Assembly: GCA_905215345.1 (NCBI GenBank)
Contig: CAJMPR010000006.1
Location: forward strand, 124,001-188,000
DNA from: an uncultured bacterium
Lineage (GTDB): Bacteria; Bacteroidota; Bacteroidia; Bacteroidales; Bacteroidaceae
Direction: 5' to 3'
Length of the DNA stretch: 64,000 nt
In this document: in pieces, positions 17,863 to 27,019 of the stretch
Numbering within the stretch: position 1 is the stretch's first letter
Layout of the letters: the number at the start of each line of letters is the position of its first letter
Position numbers and translations under genes: made by a program
The notes under the pieces: generated by a model
What the model saw: only the letters and a program-made list of their open reading frames with translations
Databases searched by the model: none
What the model was told of the DNA's origin: nothing

Positions 17863-19149
17863 ATGAAAGCCATCTATACTCTATTCATTTGTCTATTGTG
17901 TGTTTCACCCGTATTTTCCCAGCAGGATTCTCTGCTGGAAAAATACAGGGTAATGGCTCTGGAATACAACCACGACCTGCAAGCGGCCGACAAGAATATA
18001 GCATCCAGCATGGAACTGGTAAAATCCGCCAAAGCCGACTTGAAGCCCAAACTTTCGGGAGATGCGAATTTCCAATATACCGGGAATCCCATCGAACTTA
18101 CTTTGAACTTGCCACAAGCCACCAGTCCCCTCACCTTCACAGGGCGTGACATGAAATACGGTGCATCCCTATCATTGATGCAACCCCTCTATACAGGCGG
18201 ACGCATCCTCGAATCCATACGCCTGGCAAAACTCCAGCAGTCTATGAATATTCATCAGTCGGAGTTGCTCTTGTCTTCTGTCTGCTATCAAACCGATATA
18301 CAATACTGGAACACCGTAGCCCGCTCGGAATTAGTACGCATTGCCATAGACTACCGTAACTCCGTCGCCTCCCTGGTAAAAACGATACGCGAACGGGTGG
18401 AAGTCGGACTTGTTGACCCTCAAGACCTGCTGATGGCGGAAGTCAAACTAAATGAAGCCGAATACCAGGTATTACAGGCACAAAGCAACTTCGAGACGGG
18501 GCGCATGGCACTTAACTCACTCATTGGTGTAGAACTGAAAACCGAAACCCCGGTACAAGAAAGTATCCCCGCGGTTACCCTCTCCGACGAACTCTTACTC
18601 TCCAACGCCGGTAACCGACCGGAATTAATGATGGCGCACGACCGGATAAAGATGGCCGAAAGCTCGGGAAAATTAACGGACTCCCGCTACAAGCCTCAAC
18701 TCTATATAGGCGTAGACGGCAGTTATTCCTCACCCGGCTATAACTTCAAGACCGACCTCGATCCCAACTATGCCGTATATGCCAAACTGTCCGTCCCTAT
18801 CTTTGAATGGGGTAAACGCCGCAACGAGAAACGTTCTTCAGCCTGGAAAGTAGGCATGGCAAACGATTATCTGAACAAAGTGACCGATACCGTAAATCTG
18901 GAAGTAGAGAGCGCCCATACTTCGCTTTCACAAGCCATGCAGCAAGTGAGCCTCACGGGTAATTCATTGGATAAGGCACGCGAAAACGAACAGAAAGCCC
19001 TGGAACGCTATGACGAAGGAAAAACCTCCATTATGGAAGTTATCGAAGCGCAGAACTACCGTCAAAACTCACAGATTAATCATGTACAGGCTAAAGTATC
19101 CGCACAGGGTTATTATTCCGACCTTATAAAAGCATTACATAAGTATTAA
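17863..19149 (+). CDS. TolC-family outer-membrane efflux protein
   Basis: 428 aa. Signal peptide, then two outer-membrane-efflux-protein repeats of long coiled-coil helices (for example VEVGLVDPQDLLMAEVKLNEAEYQVLQAQ-type heptads, with the matching stretch near the C-terminus around QKALERYDEGKTSIMEVIEAQ). It forms the trimeric exit duct for the pump. Starts 3 bases after the permease stop. A five-unit palindrome array begins about 90 bases downstream. Confidence 0.94.
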   Translation: MKAIYTLFICLLCVSPVFSQQDSLLEKYRVMALEYNHDLQAADKNIASSMELVKSAKADLKPKLSGDANFQYTGNPIELTLNLPQATSPLTFTGRDMKYGASLSLMQPLYTGGRILESIRLAKLQQSMNIHQSELLLSSVCYQTDIQYWNTVARSELVRIAIDYRNSVASLVKTIRERVEVGLVDPQDLLMAEVKLNEAEYQVLQAQSNFETGRMALNSLIGVELKTETPVQESIPAVTLSDELLLSNAGNRPELMMAHDRIKMAESSGKLTDSRYKPQLYIGVDGSYSSPGYNFKTDLDPNYAVYAKLSVPIFEWGKRRNEKRSSAWKVGMANDYLNKVTDTVNLEVESAHTSLSQAMQQVSLTGNSLDKARENEQKALERYDEGKTSIMEVIEAQNYRQNSQINHVQAKVSAQGYYSDLIKALHKY

Positions 19150-19240
19150 ATAGCAATAATCAGGTGTTGAATTTAGTTTATAACGGGGAAATAATTAATA
19201 TAACCATTTATAAATAAACAACATACATGTACCAACTAAA

Positions 19241-19343
19241 TACCACCCTTTGGTACGAAGAATACCAACGGTTGGTACACGAAGTACCAGGCTTTGGTAC
19301 GGAAAGTACCACCCTTTGGTACGAAAGATACCAATGCTTGGTA
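19241..19343. repeat. Five palindromic units at exact 22-bp period
   Basis: TACCA-N5-TGGTA dyads start at 19241, 19263, 19285, 19307 and 19329, each 15 bp with a 7-bp spacer often reading cgaag/gaaag. The last unit is followed by TTTTT. A lone half-site (gtacca) lies at 19229-19234. The 22-bp period is about two helical turns, so bound dimers would align on one DNA face. The array lies between the efflux operon and the LytS/LytTR pair; the role is unproven. Confidence 0.85.
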
Positions 19344-19462
19344 TTTTTAATAAGAATAGGAGATAAGATACTTTATCAAACGATTACCGTTTTATAGCTT
19401 AATAATTAAAAACATAATTCATAACTTTTCAAAGTTTCTCAAAACATTCTAACTTTGTCCGG

Positions 19463-20488
19463 ATGAAATGGAATAATCTGATATACGGCCTGCTTTTCTC
19501 GGGTTTAGGAGTATTCTCCTACTTCCTGCTGGTGAACTACACCAACCTAACCCCTCACATAGCTGACGCTCTTTATTCCCGTGGAGCCTTCATCTTCTTT
19601 ATTCTGGCTTTCAATGTGATGGGATATGCCACCCTTCGTCTCAGTTCATGGGTTCATACACAGTATGCGGTCAATATAGGTTCCCGGTGGAAGATACCCG
19701 TTATCTACCTGGCTGTAACACTATTGTTTCTATTATTGAACTACGGCTTACTCGTGAGTGCCAAAATACTGGCAGGGACAACAAATCCATTCTTTATCCA
19801 GAGCAACGGTTGGCGTCTGGTGATTGTCGTATGGCTAGTGGAACTTGTGATTCTGGGATTATTACTGACGAACCGCTTTACTCAAAATACACTGAAACTG
19901 CAAAAAAAGGCGGCTATCTTACAAGCCATGAACGATACCGCCCGCTACACAGCTTTGCAAAATCAACTCAATCCGCATTTCCTGTTCAACAGCCTGAATA
20001 CGCTGATTGCCGAAATTGAATACAACCCCGAAAATGCCGTACACTTCACCAAGCATCTGTCCAGTGTCTATCGCTATGTACTGCAAAGTCAGGACAAGAC
20101 CTTAGTTACACTTGCCGAAGAGCTGGAATTTACGCGTTCCTACCTTTTTCTGCATGAAGTACGTTTAGGGAAGTGCCTTATCTGCCGGAACAACGTACCG
20201 GCAAATTACATGGACAGTTTATTGCCGCCTCTCACCCTGCAATTATTAGCGGAAAATGTAATAAAGCATAACTCCATCACCCAAAGCAAACCGATGACTA
20301 TCAGCATCAGCATAGCCGACGGATACCTCATCGTAAGCAACCCGGTGCACCCCAAGAAAAGTGCAGCCTCTTCGGGGGTAGGATTACAAAACCTCGCGAA
20401 ACGTTGTAAATTGATGTTTGGGAAAGATATCGTCATTGAGAACGGAACAGAAACTTTCACCGTAAAAGTACCTTTGTCCTATGAATAA
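19463..20488 (+). CDS. LytS-type sensor histidine kinase
   Basis: 341 aa. Four membrane helices in the first 150 residues, then a short coiled coil and a His_kinase domain (ALQNQLNPHFLFNSLN, with the phospho-His in NPHF), followed by a HATPase with degenerate G boxes. It would autophosphorylate and pass phosphate to the LytTR regulator encoded 8 bases before its stop. A TAACTTTG element (19450-19457) lies only 5 bases before the ATG, so transcription may start elsewhere, or the message may be nearly leaderless. Confidence 0.92.
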   Translation: MKWNNLIYGLLFSGLGVFSYFLLVNYTNLTPHIADALYSRGAFIFFILAFNVMGYATLRLSSWVHTQYAVNIGSRWKIPVIYLAVTLLFLLLNYGLLVSAKILAGTTNPFFIQSNGWRLVIVVWLVELVILGLLLTNRFTQNTLKLQKKAAILQAMNDTARYTALQNQLNPHFLFNSLNTLIAEIEYNPENAVHFTKHLSSVYRYVLQSQDKTLVTLAEELEFTRSYLFLHEVRLGKCLICRNNVPANYMDSLLPPLTLQLLAENVIKHNSITQSKPMTISISIADGYLIVSNPVHPKKSAASSGVGLQNLAKRCKLMFGKDIVIENGTETFTVKVPLSYE

Positions 20489-21254
20489 AACGAATGTAGT
20501 CATTATAGAAGACGAAGTGCCGGCAGCCCGTCTGCTGCACTCCATGGTTAGTCGTTTACGTCCGGAATGGAACATCACCGTGATACCCGGTAGCGTGGAA
20601 GAAGCCATCGATTGGTTTGCCTCGCATCCGCATCCCGAGCTTATCTTCCTCGACATACAGCTTGCTGACGGAAACTCATTCGATTTCCTGTCGGCGGCAC
20701 ATCCCGCATCTACCATCATCTTCACGACGGCTTATGACCAATATGCCGTTCGTGCCTTCACCGTCAACAGCATTGATTATATTCTGAAACCGGTGGACGA
20801 GCAACGCCTGCTGGATGCTATCTTGAAATATGAAACCATGCAACATAGCGACAGCCCTCGTCCTGACGACTACCTGTCTACCCTGCTGGATGCCTTGCAA
20901 CCCAAGGAGAAACAATACCGCACCCGTTTCCTTATTTACGGAACCGACCGCTTCTGGTCATTGCAGGTGAGCGACATTGCCTATTTCTATTCCGAAAACA
21001 AAATCACCTTTGCCGTTACCCGTCATGGTCAAGAACATATTATCGACCTTCCCCTGAATAAACTGTCGGAGCAACTTGACCCTGACCGCTTCTTCCGTGC
21101 CAACCGTCAAGTCATCCTATGCATTGATGCCATTGACCATGCCGAGCCCTATTTTAACGGGAAAATATCTGTGACAGTCCGCCCGCCTTATAAGACTAAG
21201 ATAACCATCAGTGAAGAGAAACTTTCCGCTTTCAAACGTTGGCTTAATTTTTAA
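20481..21254 (+). CDS. LytTR-family response regulator
   Basis: 257 aa. Receiver domain (about 1-120; acidic pocket at Glu10-Asp11, phospho-acceptor Asp58 in LIFLDIQLAD, switch Lys in YILKPVD). C-terminal LytTR DNA-binding domain (about 155-257). LytTR proteins bind paired repeats with about 21-22 bp period, which makes the 22-bp array upstream of this operon a natural candidate site. Overlaps the kinase gene by 8 bases. Confidence 0.94.
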   Translation: MNKTNVVIIEDEVPAARLLHSMVSRLRPEWNITVIPGSVEEAIDWFASHPHPELIFLDIQLADGNSFDFLSAAHPASTIIFTTAYDQYAVRAFTVNSIDYILKPVDEQRLLDAILKYETMQHSDSPRPDDYLSTLLDALQPKEKQYRTRFLIYGTDRFWSLQVSDIAYFYSENKITFAVTRHGQEHIIDLPLNKLSEQLDPDRFFRANRQVILCIDAIDHAEPYFNGKISVTVRPPYKTKITISEEKLSAFKRWLNF

Positions 21255-21269
21255 TTCAAAAGAAAGGCG

Positions 21270-21277
21270 TATCTTTG
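21270..21277 (+). promoter_or_regulatory. Possible -7 element of EamA transporter gene
   Basis: TATCTTTG, 34 bases before the ATG at 21311. It shows that in-frame codons from 21275 are upstream of the transcript. No clear -33 TTTG. Confidence 0.45.
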
Positions 21278-21310
21278 CAGCTGATTTTTACAAAACTACT
21301 TTCAGCTATC

Positions 21311-22231
21311 ATGAAAAAAGGACTTTTATACGCTATATTGGCCTCTGTACTATGGGCCATTGTCAATCCGTTTATCAAACAAGGACTCAGTTATGATTTC
21401 ACCCCGATGAACTTCGCGGGTATCCGTTTCACCAGTGTCGGTATTTTGCTTCTTGCCTATACCTGGCACAAAGGCATGTGGCAGGAAATCAAACAACACC
21501 GCAAGCTGTTCCTCAATCTGGTTCTCATTAATATGCTCATGGGGTACACCGCCTTCTATTTTGGCGTGGACTTTGTGAGTGGAGCCATATCTTCCATTAT
21601 CATGGGAATGACTCCGCTGATTAACGTACTGCTTGCCCATCTCATCGCCAGTAACGACAAGCTGAACGGTTATAAGATAGTAAGCCTCATCATCAGTTTT
21701 GCCGGACTGCTGCTTATTGTGGGAATGGGCAGTGACGGCAAGCCACTGGATTGGAAAGGCATTACAGGCATTGTACTTCTATTGCTCAGCATCATCTTTC
21801 AGGGTTATTCCGCTATCTCCGTATCCGAGGAAAAAGGGAAAGTCAATCCTATTTTCCTGAATGCCGTCCAGATGTTCTTTGGGGGTGCTCTCATTTATAT
21901 AATAGGGCTGACTACGGAAGGCTACCATTCTTTTATCGGTAAACCCGGCGGTTTTTATATCAGCCTCGGCATCCTGATATTCATTTCAGTCTTCGCCTTC
22001 AGTTTCTGGTTCATGGCATTGCAAAGTGAAGGCGCCAAGGTGAGCGACATCAACATGTGCCGCCTCATCAATCCCATCCTCGGCGCTGTGTTGAGCTGGA
22101 CGATGCTGGCAGGAGAATACCCTACTTTCAGTACGGTAGCCGGTATGTTGATTATCGTCAGTTCACTGGTAATTTATTTCAAGGGGGCTGATTATTACGC
22201 GAAAATTAAAGAACTCAGGCATAAAAAATAA
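21311..22231 (+). CDS. EamA/DMT-family transporter
   Basis: 306 aa from the ATG at 21311 (MKKGLLYAIL...). Ten predicted membrane helices in two EamA repeats, starting with the typical LLYAILASVLWAIVNPFIKQG first helix. Drug/metabolite transporter superfamily, inner membrane, substrate unknown. The upstream in-frame extension is rejected because it overlaps a -7 element. Stands alone between the regulator pair and the fimbrillin genes. Confidence 0.88.
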   Translation: MKKGLLYAILASVLWAIVNPFIKQGLSYDFTPMNFAGIRFTSVGILLLAYTWHKGMWQEIKQHRKLFLNLVLINMLMGYTAFYFGVDFVSGAISSIIMGMTPLINVLLAHLIASNDKLNGYKIVSLIISFAGLLLIVGMGSDGKPLDWKGITGIVLLLLSIIFQGYSAISVSEEKGKVNPIFLNAVQMFFGGALIYIIGLTTEGYHSFIGKPGGFYISLGILIFISVFAFSFWFMALQSEGAKVSDINMCRLINPILGAVLSWTMLAGEYPTFSTVAGMLIIVSSLVIYFKGADYYAKIKELRHKK

Positions 22232-22359
22232 GAAGCTTACCGAACAACAAGGTTTTATTAAAAACATTTGGAAATCACCTTTGTTATAACCGAAAACAGA
22301 AAAATAATTATTTATATTCTGTTTAAATAAAGAGAAAATCCACATAAAAAACCTTGAGT

Positions 22360-23238
22360 ATGAAAAAGTTTATGAGTTTGGCTATATTAGCCGCCCTGAT
22401 ATCGGGATGTAGCTCCGATGATGATTGTAGTGCCCCCACTACCGAAGAATCCCCTGTAGAAATCAAACTTAGCGCAGGTATATTCGATATTTCAACAAGA
22501 GCCCCGGTTAATAGCGGACAATCCATCACCGCGAAATTCGTAGCATCGGCTGCAACCGGTGATTACAGCACTAACCTGTGGAGTGCAACCGGCAGTTTCA
22601 CCACCTCTACCGATGCCTCCAGCCCTTTCTCTTTCACACCGCAGCAATATTATCCCACTAATGGAAGTACTGTATATATAAAAGGATACTACCCTGTCGG
22701 AAGTCTATCCGGTAACACGGTGACCTTCTCGGAAACAGACGGTTCGAACGATGTGATGATTACTGCGGAAGCGAGCGGTAGTAAAGCAACCAATGGGGCT
22801 TTGGGATTCACTTTCAGTCATCTGCTCACCCAGCTACAATTTACTTTCAAAGCCGGTGCAGGATTTCCTTCAACCGGAAAGAAAGTAACCAGTATAAGTA
22901 TCAAAAACCAGCAAACTCCGGCTTCGCTCAATATTAATACGGGAGCCATCACCTACAATACTGCCGGAAGCGGATTTACCCTCACAGGCTCATACGACAT
23001 CAGTGCCGATCCGGGTACAACAGCCACGGTCTACCCGATGGTAAAGAGTGGAGCTACCAGTGTAGTTCTGGATATTATAGCCGATGGCGTAACCTATACC
23101 GGTGTCACTGTTCCGCTGACTACCGAAACGGGAAAAGCGCACAATATCACACTTACCTTTACACCTAAAGAAATTACCGCCACTGCCATCATTACAGCAT
23201 GGATTACAGGAGGTACGGGTTCAGCTACCATTCAATAA
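22360..23238 (+). CDS. Fimbrillin-family lipoprotein
   Basis: 292 aa from the ATG at 22360. Lipobox (LISGC) and a DISTRAP motif about 25 residues later, matching the Arg cleavage point used in type V pilin maturation. The body has the fimbrillin layout: YYPTNG, a KGYYP strand motif, SHLLTQLQFTF, and a C-terminal ITAW strand. Likely a minor subunit or an independent pilin, secreted as a lipoprotein and assembled by strand exchange. Followed 27 bases later by a second fimbrillin. Confidence 0.85.
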   Translation: MKKFMSLAILAALISGCSSDDDCSAPTTEESPVEIKLSAGIFDISTRAPVNSGQSITAKFVASAATGDYSTNLWSATGSFTTSTDASSPFSFTPQQYYPTNGSTVYIKGYYPVGSLSGNTVTFSETDGSNDVMITAEASGSKATNGALGFTFSHLLTQLQFTFKAGAGFPSTGKKVTSISIKNQQTPASLNINTGAITYNTAGSGFTLTGSYDISADPGTTATVYPMVKSGATSVVLDIIADGVTYTGVTVPLTTETGKAHNITLTFTPKEITATAIITAWITGGTGSATIQ

Positions 23239-23265
23239 TTCTACTCTACAATATGTATCGGGGCA

Positions 23266-24102
23266 ATGAAGTTATTCGTCAAACTTTTGGCAAATACGAT
23301 GATGTTACTGCTGATTAGTTGCAGCAGTGAGCTGGAAGAGGAGTTCCCCTCCAATGGGGAACTTCCTGTTCCGGTACATCTTGCAATTGCCGAAGTCAAT
23401 CCCCTAACGCGTGCCGTTGTCAATTCTATCGGCGACATCAGTTTCAGTACTTTAGGAATATACGAAGTTATTGAAGGCAGCACAGCCGGTACTTTTCCCT
23501 GGACGACAACTCCCCTTCTCACCAATGCGGTACCCAGCGGTATTAATGGAAACCTGTTGACCTTTTCGCCTAAGTTATATTATCCGATGGGCGGAAAGAA
23601 AGTGATATTTTACGGTTACTATCCCCGCACCACAGCTACCAGTGGAGCCAATTACGTCACTTCACCAGGCAATGGTACTGCGCCTGTTTTTAATTTTACC
23701 CTTACAGGGCAGGAGGATATTATGCATGCGGTCAGCACTCCAAGCGGGAGTAACACTTCCGGAACAACCCTTCCATTGACATTCAACCATAAGTTAACAC
23801 AAATCCAACTGAACACTTCCATTCTGGGAACACTTCTTACAAGTGTCAAGATACTGAATGTGCCCAATACAGGCAGTATGAATCTGGAAACAGGAGTAAT
23901 CACCTATGGTACCGGGACAACCGATATTTCATTCAGTAAGGCCAGCCTGACGATTACGAATCCGTTAATGGTTCCTGCCGACGTGCCCAGCTATATAGTG
24001 GAAGCATCCATTTTAGGGTTACTTCTTCCACGTAAGTATCTGGTTAAGCCTACATCAGGAAACTTCCTGGCAGGTACAATCTATACCATATCTATCAATT
24101 AA
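23266..24102 (+). CDS. Fimbrillin-family lipoprotein
   Basis: 278 aa. Lipobox (LLISC), then NPLTRAV, the Arg-type maturation motif. Shares with its neighbour the LYYPMGG, YGYYP and NHKLTQIQL motifs of the fimbrillin family but lacks the usual C-terminal W strand, ending TIYTISIN; it may be shorter at that end. Convergent with the DGR2 reverse transcriptase, whose stop is 18 bases away. Confidence 0.83.
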   Translation: MKLFVKLLANTMMLLLISCSSELEEEFPSNGELPVPVHLAIAEVNPLTRAVVNSIGDISFSTLGIYEVIEGSTAGTFPWTTTPLLTNAVPSGINGNLLTFSPKLYYPMGGKKVIFYGYYPRTTATSGANYVTSPGNGTAPVFNFTLTGQEDIMHAVSTPSGSNTSGTTLPLTFNHKLTQIQLNTSILGTLLTSVKILNVPNTGSMNLETGVITYGTGTTDISFSKASLTITNPLMVPADVPSYIVEASILGLLLPRKYLVKPTSGNFLAGTIYTISIN

Positions 24103-24120
24103 ATGCCAAAGGCCATTCTA

Positions 24121-25383
24121 TCAGGGAAAGAGATAAGAAAACAAATAAAAGACCAGTATAAAAGGAAAAAGCGGAAGTATAAACTCAGTAAGAAAAGGAA
24201 CAAACTTTTGTTCTTCCCCTTGAAAGTTTCCTATTTTCTGAAAAGAAGCGTTACGCTCTATTAACGACCGCTTGAAACGGCGGCACGCCATATGCTGCAT
24301 ATATCCCATATATGAGTTTACAACAGAAGAAATATTCTGCAATTCTTTCTGCTTCACCTGCCTCCTGCTTTCAGATAAATACCGGTTAATAATAGCCATA
24401 CGCTTATTAATCCGTAATTTGGTCTTATGCAAAAGGTATCTTCGGTAAGGCTTGATGAAAGCTCCCAAAAACGCAAAGCCCTTATAAGCACTCTGCAAGG
24501 CAATTTTGTTAGGATGCAGGGTAAGCCCCAGTTCATCCCACAAGAAATCGCGTATCCGGGGAATAAGTGACAACAAATGCGCTTTATCCCTACTCATGAT
24601 AAAAAAGTCATCGACGTATCTGCCGTAATGTTTTTCGCCTAACGAACGTTTTACGAATTGATCCAACGCATTCAGATATACATTGCTGAAAAGCTGCGAA
24701 GTTAAATTCCCAATAGGCAGTCCGCATCCTTTAGCTACATGGAAAAGGCTCTTGTCAGGTGGTAATCCATCCCATTCTTTAGGGGTTCCCCGCATTTCAC
24801 AGTTATGCGTAGGATCATTAAAGACTATTTCCCGGATAAGATACGTCAGCAAATCATAATCCAATACATCCTTCCAGTATTTGCCTTCGGGGTTTTTCCG
24901 GTTGGCATATACTTCGAGGAGCGTCATAATCTGTTCATATAGTTTTTTCCGGTTGATATGCATAAAATATCCCCGTATGTCCAGCTTCAGTACATAACAC
25001 GGCCGTCTCCAATTATCGGAACATGCACGTAAATGATGCTCACACCGTTTTATACCATACAGTGTTCCCATCCCTACCCGGCATGAATAGCTGTCTGCTA
25101 TAAACACCCGCTCAAATAAGGGAGAAAGATAATTATGAAGTAAATGATGAACTACGCGGTCACGGAAGTGCGCGGCAAATACCTCGCGTTTCACAGGGAC
25201 ATTTGTAATAAAGCAAACGCTATTGCCAACCTTATAAGTACGGTTGCGCAGTTCTTCATAGAGCTTAACAAGATTTTCTTCAAGATTGAATTCAAAATCA
25301 AGTTGGCTCTGGGTATTCCTCTTATGCTTCCGGGCATCATAGTAAGCCCGGAATAAATCATACAGTAGGGGGCTTTCCTTCAT
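24121..25383 (-). CDS. DGR2 reverse transcriptase
   Basis: 420 aa. Motifs in order: KLDIRGYF (Asp135), the DGR-type GLPIGNLTSQ (GNLTSQ to residue 230), YVDD at 256-259, FLGAF near 310, and a basic C-terminal thumb followed by an unusual hydrophobic Phe/Leu-rich tail of about 25 residues. It would make error-prone cDNA of TR2 and overwrite VR2. Overlaps the avd gene by 26 bases. Ends the minus-strand unit that begins with the fimbrial genes. Confidence 0.95.
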   Translation of the reverse strand: MKESPLLYDLFRAYYDARKHKRNTQSQLDFEFNLEENLVKLYEELRNRTYKVGNSVCFITNVPVKREVFAAHFRDRVVHHLLHNYLSPLFERVFIADSYSCRVGMGTLYGIKRCEHHLRACSDNWRRPCYVLKLDIRGYFMHINRKKLYEQIMTLLEVYANRKNPEGKYWKDVLDYDLLTYLIREIVFNDPTHNCEMRGTPKEWDGLPPDKSLFHVAKGCGLPIGNLTSQLFSNVYLNALDQFVKRSLGEKHYGRYVDDFFIMSRDKAHLLSLIPRIRDFLWDELGLTLHPNKIALQSAYKGFAFLGAFIKPYRRYLLHKTKLRINKRMAIINRYLSESRRQVKQKELQNISSVVNSYMGYMQHMACRRFKRSLIERNASFQKIGNFQGEEQKFVPFLTEFILPLFPFILVFYLFSYLFP

Positions 25384-25717
25384 AACTTTTTTGCCATGCG
25401 GCCAGTTGTTTAGATACAGTCTCCACCATTACCGAAGTATTGGCGTAAGCATTTAATGATATTTGTTTCAAATCGTGCAGCAGCCGGAGCTGAAGCTTCA
25501 CCGCAACCAGCTTTTCGCGGGCTTCGGCTATTATCTCTATTTTTTGTTGTGCATTATTAGCACGGTATATCAATATAAGAACTTCTACCAAATCTTTTTT
25601 CATCGTTTCGCTCAAAGTATATCGATAATCCCTTTGTACATTCTGTCCTATTTGGTATAAATAAAGCAAAAGATCATACGCAGCTTTATATACAGGCAGT
25701 TGATTATAAGTAGCCAT
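25358..25717 (-). CDS. avd: DGR accessory variability determinant (four-helix bundle)
   Basis: 119 aa. Matches the Avd pattern: NQLPVYKAAYDLLLYLYQ first helix, RDYRYTL turn, LIYRANN, then a basic helix REKLVAVKLQLRLLHDLKQIS and a final helix ending QLAAWQKS. Avd forms a positively charged pentameric barrel that binds the reverse transcriptase and template RNA and is needed for retrohoming. Lies directly before the RT gene. Confidence 0.93.
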   Translation of the reverse strand: MATYNQLPVYKAAYDLLLYLYQIGQNVQRDYRYTLSETMKKDLVEVLILIYRANNAQQKIEIIAEAREKLVAVKLQLRLLHDLKQISLNAYANTSVMVETVSKQLAAWQKSYEGKPPTV

Positions 25718-25730
25718 ATAAATAAAATAT

Positions 25731-26279
25731 TTAAGATTGTTCTGCGATCTTTCGCTTTAGTTCCATCAAAAAGAGCATACATTCTACCGGCGTCTTGCTT
25801 TCCAAGTTAAAAAACCGGATACTTTCCACCAATTGTTCATAGAAAGTTGAAGTCGAAGCCTGAGATACAGGCACAACCACCGCAGCAGATCGCAAATCCT
25901 CCTGTGAGGTTACTACCGTTTCAGAGACCGGGGAGAGCTTCTTCTGTCCCGTGTCCGGTAAAGTCATAGAAACAGATTGTTTCCAACTTTCAAACTCTTC
26001 TTGTACAATGGGCAAAGCCGATAGGACTAACCTGTCTTCTTGTTGCAACAAAATCTCCCTATCTTTCAATACAGAGTCCGTTGAAGCCATTGGAAATCCC
26101 AATGAAATTAAATCTCCTTTCACCGTTTGTACCCACTTACGTATAGGTTTATATGGATGCACCTGATGGAAAAAAGCATAAGCTGATTTCTCATAAGCCT
26201 TCCAAAAGATTCCTTCACGCAGCAGGATGATAGTGGCCTGGTTTCCACTTTCCAGATGAATGATTTCTTTTACAGTCAT
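25731..26279 (-). CDS. DGR accessory protein with MutS domain I-like N-terminus
   Basis: 182 aa. Residues about 15-75 resemble the N-terminal mismatch-binding domain of MutS (ILLREGIFWKAYEKSAY compared with the usual LLFRxGDFYEAYxxDA, then LGFPMAS). The C-terminal part is a short helical region ending MELKRKIAEQS. MutS-like (MSL) accessory genes are known in some DGRs and are proposed to act in homing. It has no ATPase domain. Start at 26279; avd follows 13 bases after its stop. Confidence 0.75.
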   Translation of the reverse strand: MTVKEIIHLESGNQATIILLREGIFWKAYEKSAYAFFHQVHPYKPIRKWVQTVKGDLISLGFPMASTDSVLKDREILLQQEDRLVLSALPIVQEEFESWKQSVSMTLPDTGQKKLSPVSETVVTSQEDLRSAAVVVPVSQASTSTFYEQLVESIRFFNLESKTPVECMLFLMELKRKIAEQS

Positions 26280-26314
26280 ACTAATAATAGCATTAAATAG
26301 GTTTTACATTAAAT

Positions 26315-26345
26315 AAAAATCCTCCCTTTCACGCTTGAAAGGGAG
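26315..26345 (-). terminator. Intrinsic terminator between TR2 and accessory genes
   Basis: A perfect 10-bp stem CTCCCTTTCA/TGAAAGGGAG with a 4-base loop (26322-26345) is followed on the minus strand by ATTTTTA. It would end a TR RNA of about 0.35 kb before the accessory genes, so RT expression would need readthrough or its own promoter. Confidence 0.75.
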
Positions 26346-26490
26346 AATTCACAAACAAACAAAAACAGCACGGATAGTGATTCACATCCTCATCCGGCCC
26401 AAAGAACCGGAAACATGTGCCAAGGAGATAAGAAATACTCCCTTTTTTGTTTCCGATATTCCTGGTTACACAAAAATCCAGTTTCGTAAG

Positions 26491-26682
26491 TTCTTGGACG
26501 CACCGCACGGGAAAGCCGTTCGCACGGTTGTTCTCGTTCGCCACATTCAAGCTACCCGAATTGAAATTCAGGTTGCTCCCGTTCACACTACTCTGCCCAC
26601 CGGGCGAGGACAACCAGCCGTAACCGTTGGTACCGACGTTGTAGAGCGTCCCCTCCCCGTTGTGCCGATAGCCTGAGGCCGG
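26491..26682 (-). repeat. DGR2 template repeat (TR2)
   Basis: 192 bp, matching VR2 at 27023-27214 with 10 differences, all at adenines of the minus (coding) strand of TR2: A to G six times, A to C four times. In the target frame, 8 of the asparagine codons of TR2 become D, S, H, S, G, T, R and H in VR2. The apparent ORF through this region is a consequence of its homology to coding sequence and is not a gene. Confidence 0.95.
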
Positions 26683-27019
26683 TATAAGCAATCACTACAA
26701 ATGAATGTACCCATGAAAAGAAGACGCAACATCTTGACATCCGTACAGACTGGTATGAACAACTAACGGATACGTAATTCGGGATGCAGGCGGTATAACC
26801 GCACAACATGTAATCCTATACGTAATTTTACACCGCCAGTGGATTGCTGAATTTACACGCCACTCTACTGCAAGCACCAGGACTTGCAATACTCTCGACA
26901 TATAACTGGAACTTGTGTTTCGTAATATTTTTCGACCGCCTCACGGCGGTGGAGACTTGGGGGCTTTAAATGCCCCCAAGAAATAAAACCAAATTCTTAA
27001 TTGCGTCACTTCGTGCCGC
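26683..27019. other. Spacer between TR2 and target stop
   Basis: 337 bases without a gene. It contains the hairpin at 26956-26980 and a GACCGCC/GGCGGT small dyad at 26935-26950; no other recognised element. Confidence 0.6.
26956..26980 (-). promoter_or_regulatory. Hairpin downstream of VR2
   Basis: A perfect 9-bp stem CTTGGGGGC/GCCCCCAAG with a 7-base loop, 43 bases past VR2 in the reading direction of the target. No T tract, so it is not a typical terminator. DGR targets often carry a stem-loop shortly after VR that raises homing efficiency; this is a candidate, with a larger loop and distance than usual. Confidence 0.5.

Noticed and set aside
19241..19343. CRISPR array
   Set aside because: Units are palindromes with a fixed 22-bp period and similar spacers, without the variable spacers and 30-40 bp repeats of CRISPR.
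21275..21310. Upstream start for the EamA transporter
   Set aside because: Overlaps a -7 element; the first membrane helix begins at the ATG at 21311.
26329..26691. 120-aa frame over TR2
   Set aside because: It is the template repeat: it reads like the target because it is homologous to coding sequence, and it has no start signal or signal peptide.
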